From: Ariolimax columbianus
Lineage: Eukaryota; Mollusca; Gastropoda; Stylommatophora; Arionidae
Reading direction: 5' to 3'
Assembly: GCA_036924085.1 (NCBI GenBank)
Contig: JAVGWX010000001.1
Span: forward strand, 3,948,200-4,012,199
Length of the DNA: 64,000 nucleotides
Both the position numbers and the translations under genes were made by a program. The notes beneath the pieces were generated by a model, which worked only from the letters and a program-made list of their open reading frames with translations, did no database searches and had not been told where the DNA came from. Shown piece after piece: positions 41,255 to 51,187 of the stretch (positions are counted from its first letter, which is position 1; each line of letters begins with the position of its first letter).

Positions 41255-42925
41255 ACCTTCCGTGAGGCCAGTAGCTACACTCTAACATTAATCTTGTCTG
41301 CCAATGTTCCACTACCTCCCTTGATTCCAGTAGCTACACTCTAACATTAATCTTGTCTGCCAATGGTCCCCTACCTCCCTTGATTCCAGTAGCTACACTC
41401 TAACATTAATCTTGTCTGCCAATGTTCCACTACCTCCCTTGAGGCCAGTAGCTACACTCTAACATTAATCTTGTCTGCCAATGTTCCACTACCTCCCTTG
41501 AGGCCAGTAGCTACACTCTAACATTAATCTTGTCTGCCAATGGTCCCCTACCTCCCTTGAGGCCAGTAGCTACACTCTAACATTAATCTTGTCTGCCAAT
41601 GGTCCCCTACCTCCCTTGAGGCCAGTAGCTACACTCTAACATTAATCTTGTCTGCCAATGTTCCACTACCTCCCTTGATTCCAGTAGCTACACTCTAACA
41701 TTAATCTTGTCTGCCAATGGTCCCCTACCTCCCTTGAGGCCAGTAGCTACAATCTAACATTAATCTTGTCTGCCAATGTTCCACTACCTCCCTTGAGGCC
41801 AGTAGCTACACTCTAACATTAATCTTGTCTGCCAATGTTCCCATACCTCCCTTGATTCCAGTAGCTACACTCTAACATTAATCTTGTCTGCCAATGTTCC
41901 CATACCTCCCTTGATTCCAGTAGCTACACTCTAACATTAATCTTGTCTGCCAATGTTCCCATACCTCCCTTGATTCCAGTAGCTACACTCTAACATTAAT
42001 CTTGTCTGCCAATGTTCCACTACCTCCCTTGATTCCAGTAGCTACACTCTAACATTAATCTTGTCTGCCAATGTTCCCATACCTCCCTTGATTCCAGTAG
42101 CTACACTCTAACATTAATCTTGTCTGCCAATGTTCCACTACCTCCCTTGATTCCAGTAGCTACACTCTAACATTAATCTTGTCTGCCAATGGTCCCCTAC
42201 CTCCCTTGATTCCAGTAGCTACACTCTAACATTAATCTTGTCTGCCAATGTTCCACTACCTCCCTTGAGGCCAGTAGCTACACTCTAACATTAATCTTGT
42301 CTGCCAATGTTCCCATACCTCCCTTGATTCCAGTAGCTACACTCTAACATTAATCTTGTCTGCCAATGTTCCACTACCTCCCTTGAGGCCAGTAGCTACA
42401 CTCTAACATTAATCTTGTCTGCCAATGGTCCACTACCTCCCTTGAGGCCAGTAGCTACACTCTAACATTAATCTTGTCTGCCAATGGTCCCCTACCTCCC
42501 TTGAGGCCAGTAGCTACACTCTAACATTAATCTTGTCTGCCAATGTTCCCCTACCTCCCTTGAGGCCAGTAGCTACACTCTAACATTAATCTTGTCTGCC
42601 AATGTTCCCATACCTCCCTTGATTCCAGTAGCTACACTCTAACATTAATCTTGTCTGCCAATGTTCCCCTACCTCCCTTGAGGCCAGTAGCTACACTCTA
42701 ACATTAATCTTGTCTGCCAATGGTCCCCTACCTCCCTTGAGGCCAGTAGCTACACTCTAACATTAATCTTGTCTGCCAATGGTCCCCTACCTCCATTGAG
42801 TCCAGTAGCTACACTCTAACATTAATCTTGTCTGCCAATGTTCCCCTACCTCCCTTGAGTCCAGTAGCTACACTCTAACATTAATCTTGTCTGCCAATGG
42901 TCCCCTACCTCCCTTGAGGCATATC
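41255..42925. repeat. 60-bp tandem array, about 28 copies
   Basis: CCTCCCTTGATTCCAGTAGC, TACACTCTAACATTAATCTT, GTCTGCCAATGTTCCACTAC. The middle 40 bp is almost invariant, while two short sites switch between states: GATTCC/GAGGCC/GAGTCC and GTTCCACT/GGTCCCCT/GTTCCCAT. Confidence 0.95.
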
Positions 42926-43867
42926 CCTTCATCCTTCAGATCAGTCCCACATGTTTATTGCTCCTTTCCCGCCTGATGAGTTCTAATACATATGACTTTC
43001 TTGTATGTACCACTGCATCATCTCTGAAGTTTCCCTACCTGTTGCTAGTTCTTGCAGTCGTGCCTGTTTGAGACCCAAGTTTGTACTTCTCATCCTCTAT
43101 AACCATCCAATCACATTTTCTTCAAGCTGAATACAATTTCTGTTTTCACCTTTCCAGCTTGCATGTTCAAAAATACTGACTATGTATGAATCATCTTCCT
43201 TCTTGGTCATCAGACATCTACAGCAATGATTCTAGCAAAGGCAGCAGTCAGCTCAAGGATCCTAACATTGCTGTACAGCTTCTAAGAATTATGTTGACCT
43301 CATCGAAGTGCAGGATCTGCCGCTCTATCTGTCCTGTGGATTTCCTTGGTCCAATCCCCACCTGACAGTCATTTTGCGTCTATCCTAATGTGATGTTGTG
43401 CTGTGGGAATCTGGGGGTCCATTATGCACTTTTAGGGGCAGCTACCCTATCTTTGACTTTCCCCAGACTACCTGCAAAGCTGCCTTTGTTTGTTGTCAGA
43501 TTTGTTTCTCCTAAGAAAACTGTCTTACCTGACTATCAAGACTTTCCTATGAGTGTATTTATCTTGTCCGGTGCAGATGATATGAACTTATTGAGATGGA
43601 TTTCTTGGCCACTAAATGCCATGTTATAATAGTCAAGTTGAAATACACATTGTTTTTTTATATCTAAACAACTACTTGTCTGTTCATTTGATTTCTAAAT
43701 GACCTCGTTCCATCTGACACCAAGTCCTTCATTAACTGTGGATGACGACAACATCACCCACTTGCACTCTATTGAACCAGAATTCAAGATGTGGACCACA
43801 ATTTATTGACTCTGTTTTGACATATCTGATAATATCTGATAATATTGAAGAGCTTTGACCGAACAAA
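42926..43867. other. unassigned intergenic sequence
   Basis: A 79-codon + strand frame at 43390-43629 shows no family signature. Nothing else was recognised. Confidence 0.35.
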
Positions 43868-44000
43868 GTACATTAATCGCAATGAGACAAGAGGCCATAA
43901 TGAGAGAGGGGGCCATAATGAGACAAGAGGCGATAATGAGAGAGGGGGCCATAATGAGACAAGAGGCGATAATGAGAGAGGGGGCCATAATGAGACAAGT
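43868..44000. repeat. 36-bp tandem repeat, about 3.5 copies
   Basis: GATAATGAGAGAGGGGGCCA plus TAATGAGACAAGAGGC; each unit is itself two diverged halves around ATAATGAGA. Confidence 0.9.
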
Positions 44001-44283
44001 TTGATACAGGAAATACTATTAACATGTTCAATGGTACCACAGGTAGAGACTTTCTTGAATGAAGTGTTATTCCAGAGGCCTTTTTATGGTAACAGACCAC
44101 CTTCACATGGATTGCCTATATCTCTTCAGATCCTCCATAGCAGTCTGTCACAATCACCTTTACCAGTCCCACAAGCTACCAGTATGACATCTTCGCAAGA
44201 TGGTAGTAGCTTGGTTCAACTTGATCTTATCCTAATGTAGAATAACAACACATCCAATATTTATAGCTGATCAGTGATGTAGT

Positions 44284-45197
44284 TCTCATACCAACATGAT
44301 TGAGTTCCCATACCCACATGATTGAGTTCCCATACCCACATGATTGACTTGCCAAACCAACATGATTGAGTTACAATACCCACATGATTGAGTTCCCATA
44401 CCAACATGATTGAGTTCCCATACCCACATGATTGAGTTCCCATACCAACATGATTGAGTTACAATACCCACATGATTGAGTTTCCAAACCCACATGATTG
44501 AGTTACAATACCCACATGATTGAGTTACAATACCCACACATTGAGTTTCCAAACCCACATGATTGAGTTACAATACCCATATGATTGAGTTCCCATACCC
44601 ACATGATTGAGTTCCCATTCCAACATGATTGAGTTGCCATACCCACATGATTGAGTTCCCGTACCAACATGATTGAGTTCCCATACCAACATGATTGAGT
44701 TACAATACCCACATGATTGAGTTTCCAAACCCACATGATTGAGTTACAATACCCACATGATTGAGTTACAATACCCACATGATTGAGTTTCCAAACCCAG
44801 ATGATTGAGTTACAATACCCATATGATTGAGTTCCCATACCCACATGATTGAGTTCCCATACCAACATGATTGCGTTCCCATACTCACATGATTGACTTG
44901 CCATAACCACATGATTGAGTTCCCATACCAACATGATTGAGTTACAATACCCACATGATTGAGTTTCCAAACCCACATGATTGAGTTCCCATACCCACAT
45001 GATTGAGTTGCCATACCCACATGATTGAGTTCCCATACCCACATGATTGAGTTGCCATACCCACATGATTGAGTTCCCATACCCACATGATTGAGTTACA
45101 ATACCCACATGATTGAGTTCCCATACCCACATGATTGAGTTCCCATACCAACATGATTGAGTTGCCATACCAACATGATTGAGTTGCCACACCCACA
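44284..45197. repeat. 22-bp tandem array, about 41 copies
   Basis: CATGATTGAGTTCCCATACC CA with the middle switching among TTCCCATA, TTACAATA, TTTCCAAA and TTGCCATA. The minus-strand frames up to 241 codons follow from the unit and are not genes. Confidence 0.95.
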
Positions 45198-46214
45198 TTA
45201 TGGATGCCACCCGGTTAAGAACCACCACTCTACTTGATGATCATAACTTGAAGGGAAGTAATTACAAGAAATAGTGTGAGAGATCTTCCTGGGCGTTCGC
45301 AGCGAAAACGATACGCCGTAGTTGACAGTGAGGTTGCGGTATATCTGATCTCTATCATGGCCAAACGGTACATGTTTCAAATGAGAGGATACTAGACTAT
45401 AGGGGGGGGGGGGGAAATAACACCAGGCACAAAGATGGAGTCTTGGTCCTAATGCACAACCTGCTACGAACTAAAGTGACACGTCATTGGGGGGTGGGGT
45501 GGGGGTGTGAAACCGGAACCAGTCATACTAGGGGAGCCAGAACAAGCCATATAGGGGAAGAAAAAACAAGCCATACTGGGGAAGCCAAAACAATCCATAT
45601 TGGGGAAGCCAAAATAAGCCATATTGGGGAAGCCAGAAGAGATATTGGGGGAGTCAGAACAAACCATTTAGAGGGAGCCAAAACAAGTCAAATTGAAGAG
45701 CAAGAGTAAATATTTGGGGAGCCAGAACAAGTCATATTGGGGGAGCCGGAACAAATATTGGGGGAGGGAGGGGGCAGAACAAATATTGTGGTAGCGGGGA
45801 TACAGATTAATATTAATTTGTATTTGTCGCCAATCAGCGATCACTTATTTTGAATTTTAACAAGTTAGTTATGTGTCCATCTTCAGCTGGTAAAGAAGTT
45901 TTTCAGATGTTTTCATTGATCGGAATACTGGGGAGCCATTGGACCTGGGTTCAGTCCCCGAGTTTGGCAGAACAAATAAAACAAAACAAAACACACAAAA
46001 AAAAGAAGAAAATCACAATAATGGAAAACAGAACGAAAGCACTTGGGAGTCATGTCCCTAGCTCCAAAAGGGAGGGGTGTCTCTGACGGTCGGATTACCT
46101 ACTGATGTGTCGCTGTGCATAGTGTTTAATATCATCATGGTTGTTGGCGTTTATTGGGGATTTTCATTTTCTTGGGTCATGGTGTTTTCTTTAGACCCTT
46201 ATCTCCCATCAGGT
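45198..46214. other. intergenic, with G-run and degenerate short repeats
   Basis: A G-run near 45403-45414. Degenerate repeats with GGGGAAGCCAAAACAAGCCA-type units lie at about 45530-45790. At 45880-45960 a tRNA-like patch (CTTCAGCTGGTAAAGAAG, GGGTTCAGTCCCC) followed by an A-rich run may be a SINE remnant. Confidence 0.45.
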
Positions 46215-46420
46215 ATTCATCCTCTCTCTGCTCATCCTCCACTTATGTCGCTCCACATATGGGATGGCCCATCCATCTCTCTGCTCATGTCGCTCAACAT
46301 CATGGGATGGTCCATCCATCTCTCACCTCATCTCTTCACTTATGTCGCTACACATCATGGGATGGTCCATCCATCTCTCACCTCATCTCCACTTATTTCG
46401 CTCCACATAATGGGCGGGTC
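46215..46420. repeat. ~55-bp tandem repeat, about 4 copies
   Basis: Copies of CATCATGGGATGGTCCATCC, ATCTCTC(TG/AC)CTCAT, then CACTTATGTCGCT. It lies 190 bp beyond the stop of transporter gene 2. Confidence 0.85.
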
Positions 46421-46606
46421 CACTTATCTCTGGTGCCTATCTTGTGTGGCTGTTTATATTTTCAATCCGTGTCTCTGTAGTGTTTCTTTAACCACATAAT
46501 CTAGTAGCTGTTATTACTGTATATTTGAATATGCGACAATTCAATGCATGGTATGATCCCATCAGTAGGTTGCAGTTTGCTAATGTTAAAAAGACATTCT
46601 CCATGG

Positions 46607-47646
46607 CTAAAAGACAGATTCTGGACGCTTTGCTGACGAATTAACTTGTTTTTCTTTAGCTCTTTGCTCGTCAAACGTACCAAATTTTTTGTTGACGTAA
46701 AGCCTGTTGAAAATTAACAGAAACAAAAATAGCAAACAAGTAACAACAACTGAGCCAACCAGAAAATAACAAAACCAGAAATTGGATTTGTGCTGCATTA
46801 GATACCCCATGATAAATGGGTCTATCATAGATCCCAAGGAGCTGCCGACAAGAATGACGCCAGAAATTCTGCCTGTAACCTTCATGATTTCCGACTCTGT
46901 CCATGAAAACCCCGCAGGGTAAATCGAGGACAGAGCCACGCCCACTAAACATGTGAACCCTGTCAATGCATGTATACTGCGATAGAAGGCACTGACCAAA
47001 AACCCTGAAAATGCAATAACCATTAAAGTTAGTTGAAGATACAAAACTCTAACTGCAATTAACCATGTTGCTGTGAAAATGGAAAAAAACCGGCCTGCCG
47101 CAAACGCTGCCCAATAATATGTTGTGATGTAAGCCGCCTGTGTCTTGCTCACTTCATTGTACTCATCGACCAAAAATGTTTCCAGGAATGAATTGAACGT
47201 GTTCTCTACACAACAGTATATGATGTAATAGGCACATAATATGGCAATAAGAAATACATGCACATATAGTAACACTTTTCGTTGAGGACTGTCGTCTTCA
47301 CTTTTCTCTTCCACAGTTTTGGATTTCTTAAAACACATCAACATAGCCAGAAACGGGATGGATGAAAGTGCTAATATAATCCCAGAAATGAGATACGCAT
47401 AATGGACGTCCGTTGTTTGAGGCAGAGTTGAGTTGGTGACCACGGTGTGGGCTACCGTTGTGGCTTGTGTCACGTTGAGGTACAGGCCAGGCGTGGTTTT
47501 CGTGTCTTCCTCTTCTTCATTCTCCGCTAGAAATGGCGCCGAATACAATGGACTTATTACGCCTCCAATGGCAAAAGAGAAATGGACGAACTGAAGTAGA
47601 GCCTGGCCATCATTGCCCCAGATCTTCATGTGCTCGGCATTTATAG
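46607..47646 (-). CDS. MFSD4/NaGLT1-like transporter gene 2, last coding exon
   Basis: Reverse strand TCTTTTCAG|CT joins the T left by exon 3 (T+CT = Ser), then INAEHMKIWGNDGQALLQ and on to TAG at 46607-46609. It is a clear paralogue of gene 1's last exon: QFVHFSFAIGGVISPLY, AYLISGIILALSSIPF, CVENTFNSFLETFLVDEYNE, YITTYYWAAFAAGRFFSIF, IYPAGFSWTESEIMKVTGRI, GSSLGSMIDPFIMGYLM. The outside loop differs strongly (acidic ENEEEEDTKTT; sequons NVT and NST). Eight helices are encoded here. The frame is intact. The boundary at 47646 is taken from the frame and may be off by one base. Confidence 0.93.
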
Positions 47647-47699
47647 CTGAAAAGATTTGAGAAACTCACAATGAAATGGCAGAGACGATGAAGCAGAAT

Positions 47700-48479
47700 T
47701 AACTACCAACTTAGCCCTCTTTAAATACCCAGTCCCTGTCTGTGATACCTCCCCGACTCCTTCTCTCACTCACCCATACTAACAACGTTATTAACGCTGT
47801 TGAACAATCACGCAGTATGTAGAACAATTTCATTATAAAACAAAATGACATGGGAATACGCTATGCGATACAGTGACATTACTGTTCAGTCATCAGAACA
47901 TGTGATCATCAATTTCATAAGTATACTATAAATGTTCTATATTATCGTATTGTTGTCGTCACGTCTGGACACGAGCAACAAGGCATACGTCTGTCTATGG
48001 GTATCTGTGTCACCAGGCTTCAGCATGAACACATGAACATTATCTAGTGTCGCTGAATATCAATTCTCTCTACAACAATTGCACTTTTTGGGGAGCATTT
48101 CATTCCTTATTTCGTCATCAATTTGGTCATTCTTCACTTGCTCTCGGTTTTTTCTTTTGTAAGGCAGATGATAATACTGTTTTGTTAAAAAAAATAACCA
48201 TGGCTCATCTTAATAGACGAAATGTTACAACTATTAAAACACGAAAACATCCTAAATTAATGTGCCCTAATTGTATTGTAAATATTTTATAAGATAATTA
48301 TGGAACAAAAATATTGCTCGGGGATGTACTAGGGGTGTCAAAGTCGTCAATGATATGAAAGTTAATGCAATCAAACTTGCCGATGGCCAAGCCATAGTAG
48401 GAGGATCAGTAACAACGTTGCAAAGGCTGCTTGAACAAATATTAACATCCCAGGCAAATAATATGTTCTTCTTCTTTTT
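47700..48479. other. unassigned intronic sequence
   Basis: No exon or element was recognised; short open frames (48047-48292, 48355-48546) lack a family signature. Confidence 0.35.
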
Positions 48480-48825
48480 CTTCTTCGTCGTTCTTTCTCA
48501 ATCTCCCTCTACCAAATCCTTAAAGGGCTTAAGTAGCAGAATGTAGTCCAGAGAACGGGATGCGTTGTGTCGTAGTTTACAGCGTGACTGAGATATTTGC
48601 ACCTTTCGGTCCAACACATCCGATTTCAACAAGCTTTTTTTGAGTACCAAGTTAGCATTCCCTCTTCGATCCCTTCTCCCTAGCCAGTCTGCCCTGCTGC
48701 AGCCTGTTATCCACGATCACCGCGTGGAGGTGTAGAAGGGTCTTGGCAGCTTTGGTTCGCTGGCCCTGACGCTAGCAGTCAGCTATGGGTCACTGACCAC
48801 TGCAGCTCATGTGATGCTCAGCATC
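48480..48825 (+). repeat. dispersed repeat family R, copy 3
   Basis: It matches 32930-33290 across most of its length: TTTCTCAATCTCCCTCTACC, GTAGCAGAATGTAGTCCAGA, GTTGTGTCGTAGTTTACAGC, GCTAGCAGTCAGCTATGGG, TGCTCAGCATCTTGATCC. It is antisense to its host gene, unlike copy 2, so the two insertions are independent. Confidence 0.8.
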
Positions 48826-48919
48826 TTGATCCCAAATAATATGTTCGATTATTTATCCGTTGATGACTGTATTCGTCTACATATGTTGCTTGTCTATTGC
48901 TTAACTTAACTTAAAGAAG

Positions 48920-49356
48920 TCAAGTTAACCAATCGACAAGTTGGATATGCAGATGAATATAATCATCAACAGAGAAATAGTCGAAAAAGTATATAAGTTT
49001 ACATATTTAGGGGGAACAAGTACACAAGTTTACATATTTAGGGAAAACAAGTACAGAAGTTTACATATTTGAGGGGGGGGGGGGGGGGGGGGCATCACAG
49101 AAAATGCTCGCAAAGAGAAGAAAATTAGGACAAGGATTGCATTGGCAGGAAAGGCCTTCATGGAAAAACAGAAATTGCTTACCTCAAAAATATATCAGAA
49201 TAGAACTGAGCATATTCACTACCTGTGTTTGATCGATTGGGCTGCGTAGGAATGAAACGAAGACTGAAAAGAAGGATATAAAAAACTTGGAAGCGTTTGA
49301 AATGCGGTTGCTCTTGAAGAAAGGAAAGAGTCAGATGATCAGAAAGCAGATCCAAT
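48920..49356 (+). mobile_element. RTE-like LINE fragment (post-RT region)
   Basis: Frames QVGYADEYNHQQRNSRK, VYKFTYLGG-like sequence, ITENARKEKKIRTRIALAGK, AFMEKQKLLTSKIYQNR, IKKLEAFEMRLLLKKGK-like sequence at 49275-49330. This is the region downstream of the RT in RTE/BovB-like elements (YLG, ITE, RIALA, KLLTSK). It holds an internal expansion at 48985-49080. Confidence 0.75.
48985..49094 (+). repeat. ~32-bp triplication with poly-G at its end
   Basis: AAGTTTACATATTTAGGGGG AACAAGTACA occurs three times with small changes and ends in a G-run of about 19. The unit is the LINE's own codons for (V/K)FTYLG, so this looks like an early-stage array born inside LINE coding DNA. Confidence 0.85.
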
Positions 49357-49391
49357 AACAATGTTCTCACTGAGGTAGGCGCACACAGACA
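49357..49391 (-). repeat. single copy of the 31-bp array unit
   Basis: ATGTTCTCACTGAGGTAGGC GCACACAGACAAAG is the reverse complement of the 22848-23141 unit with two substitutions and a small insertion. Confidence 0.75.
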
Positions 49392-49496
49392 AAGATTTAA
49401 GATGATACATAAACGAACATTGAGTTCACTGGGGCACAATATGCATCATGAAAGTCTTCTGTAGATGAGGCTAGAGGGGAAGATCCAGGGGAGAGG

Positions 49497-51127
49497 TTAG
49501 GGGGGGGACGACTCACATTTACATCTCGTGGGGGAGGGGGGAGAGATTCACATTTACATCTCGGGGAGGGGGGGAGTGGGAGAGATTCACTTTTACATCC
49601 CGGGAGGGGGGGGGAGGGGGAGAGACCCACATTTACATTTCGTGGGGGAGGAGGGATAGATTCACATTTACATCTGGGGGGGGGGGAAAGGAGAAATTCA
49701 CATTTACATCTCGTGGGGGAGGGGGGGAGAGATTCACATTTACATTTCGCGGGGGGGGGGGGAAACTCATATTTACATCTCGGGGGGGGGGGGGGCGGGA
49801 GACTCACATTTACATTTCGGGGGGGGGGAACTCACATTTACATCTGGGGGGGAGACTCACATTTACATCTCGGGGGGGGGGACTCACATTTACATCTGGG
49901 GGGGGGGGAGACTCACATTAAAATCTCGGGGGGGGGGGAGTGAGACTCACATTTACATCTCGGGGGGGGGAGACTCACATTTACATCTGGGGGGGGGGGA
50001 GACTCACATTTACATCTCGGGGGGGGGGACTCACATTTACATCTGGGGGGGGCGGAGACTCACATTAACATCTCGGGGGGGGGGGGGGGGTGTGAGACTA
50101 ACATTTACATCTCGGGGGGGATGGAAACTCACATTTACATCTGGGGGGGGGGAGACTCACATTTACATCTGGGGGGGGGGATACTCACATTTACATATGA
50201 GGGGGGGGGAGACTTACATTTACATCTCGGGGGAGGGGAGACTCACATTTACATCTGGGGGGGGGGGTGAGGGCGAGAGACTTACATTTACATCTTGGGG
50301 GGGGAGACTCACATTTACATCTCGGGGTGGGGGAGACTCACATTTACATCTGGGGGGGGGGAGACTCACATTAACATCTCGGGGGGGGGGGGGTGTGAGA
50401 CTCACATTTACATATTGCGGGGGGGGGGAAGACTCACATTTACATCTGATGGGGGACTCACATTTACATCTGAGGGTGGGGGGGAGACTCACATTAACAT
50501 CTCGGGGGGGGGGGGAGGGTGAGACTCACATTTATATCTCGGGAAGGGGGAGACTCACATTAACATCTCGGGGGGGGGGGAGGGTGAGACTCACATTTAC
50601 ATCTCGGGGGGGGGGACTCACATTTACATCTGGGGGGGGGGGGCGAGAGACTTACATTTACATCTCGGGGGGGGGGGGAGACTCACATTTACATCTGGGG
50701 GGGAGCAGACTCACATTTACATCTTGAGTGGGGAGAGACTCACATTTACATCTTGGGGTGGGGGAGACTCACATTTACATCTCGGGGGGGGGGGAGACTC
50801 ACATTTACATCTGGGGGGGGGGAGACTCACATTTACATCTCGGGGGAGGGGAGACTCACATTTACATCTGGGGGGGGGGCGAGAGACTTACATTTACATC
50901 TTGGGGGGGGGACTCACATTTACATGTCGAGGGGGGGGGGGAGAATCACATTTACATCTCGGGGGACTCACATTTACATATCGGGGGGGGGGGGGGAATC
51001 GCATGTACATCTCGAGTGACTTACATTTACATGTCGAGAGGGGGGAGAATCACATTTACATCTCGTGGGGGGGGGGACACTCACATTTACATCTCGGGGG
51101 GTGGGGGGAGACTCACAATTACATCTC
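49497..51127. repeat. poly-G-rich tandem array, 28-33 bp units, about 50 copies
   Basis: Each unit is ACTCACATTTACATCT(CG) followed by 7-14 G, sometimes with A, AGA or AGGG. Unit length varies mainly through the G-run. Open frames on both strands (up to 211 codons) come from the repeat. Dozens of G-runs on the + strand give strong G-quadruplex potential; in this intron the G-rich strand is the template for gene 2, so the transcript would be C-rich. Run lengths are prone to sequencing error. Confidence 0.95.
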
Positions 51128-51187
51128 AGAAATGAATAGAAATTAAAGAATGAACATATGCTGACACAAAGAGGGCTGCAATGGATA

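Noticed and set aside
43390..43629. 79-codon + strand frame
   Set aside because: No family motif, no splice context and no paralogue in the window; within chance for this base composition.
44284..45228. Minus-strand frames up to 241 codons (NHVGMGTQSC repeats)
   Set aside because: Product of the 22-bp array; frame changes with each unit and there is no start context or domain.
45880..45970. SINE or tRNA relic
   Set aside because: A B-box-like GGGTTCAGTCCCC and an A-rich run are present, but no second copy or target duplication exists to support a call.
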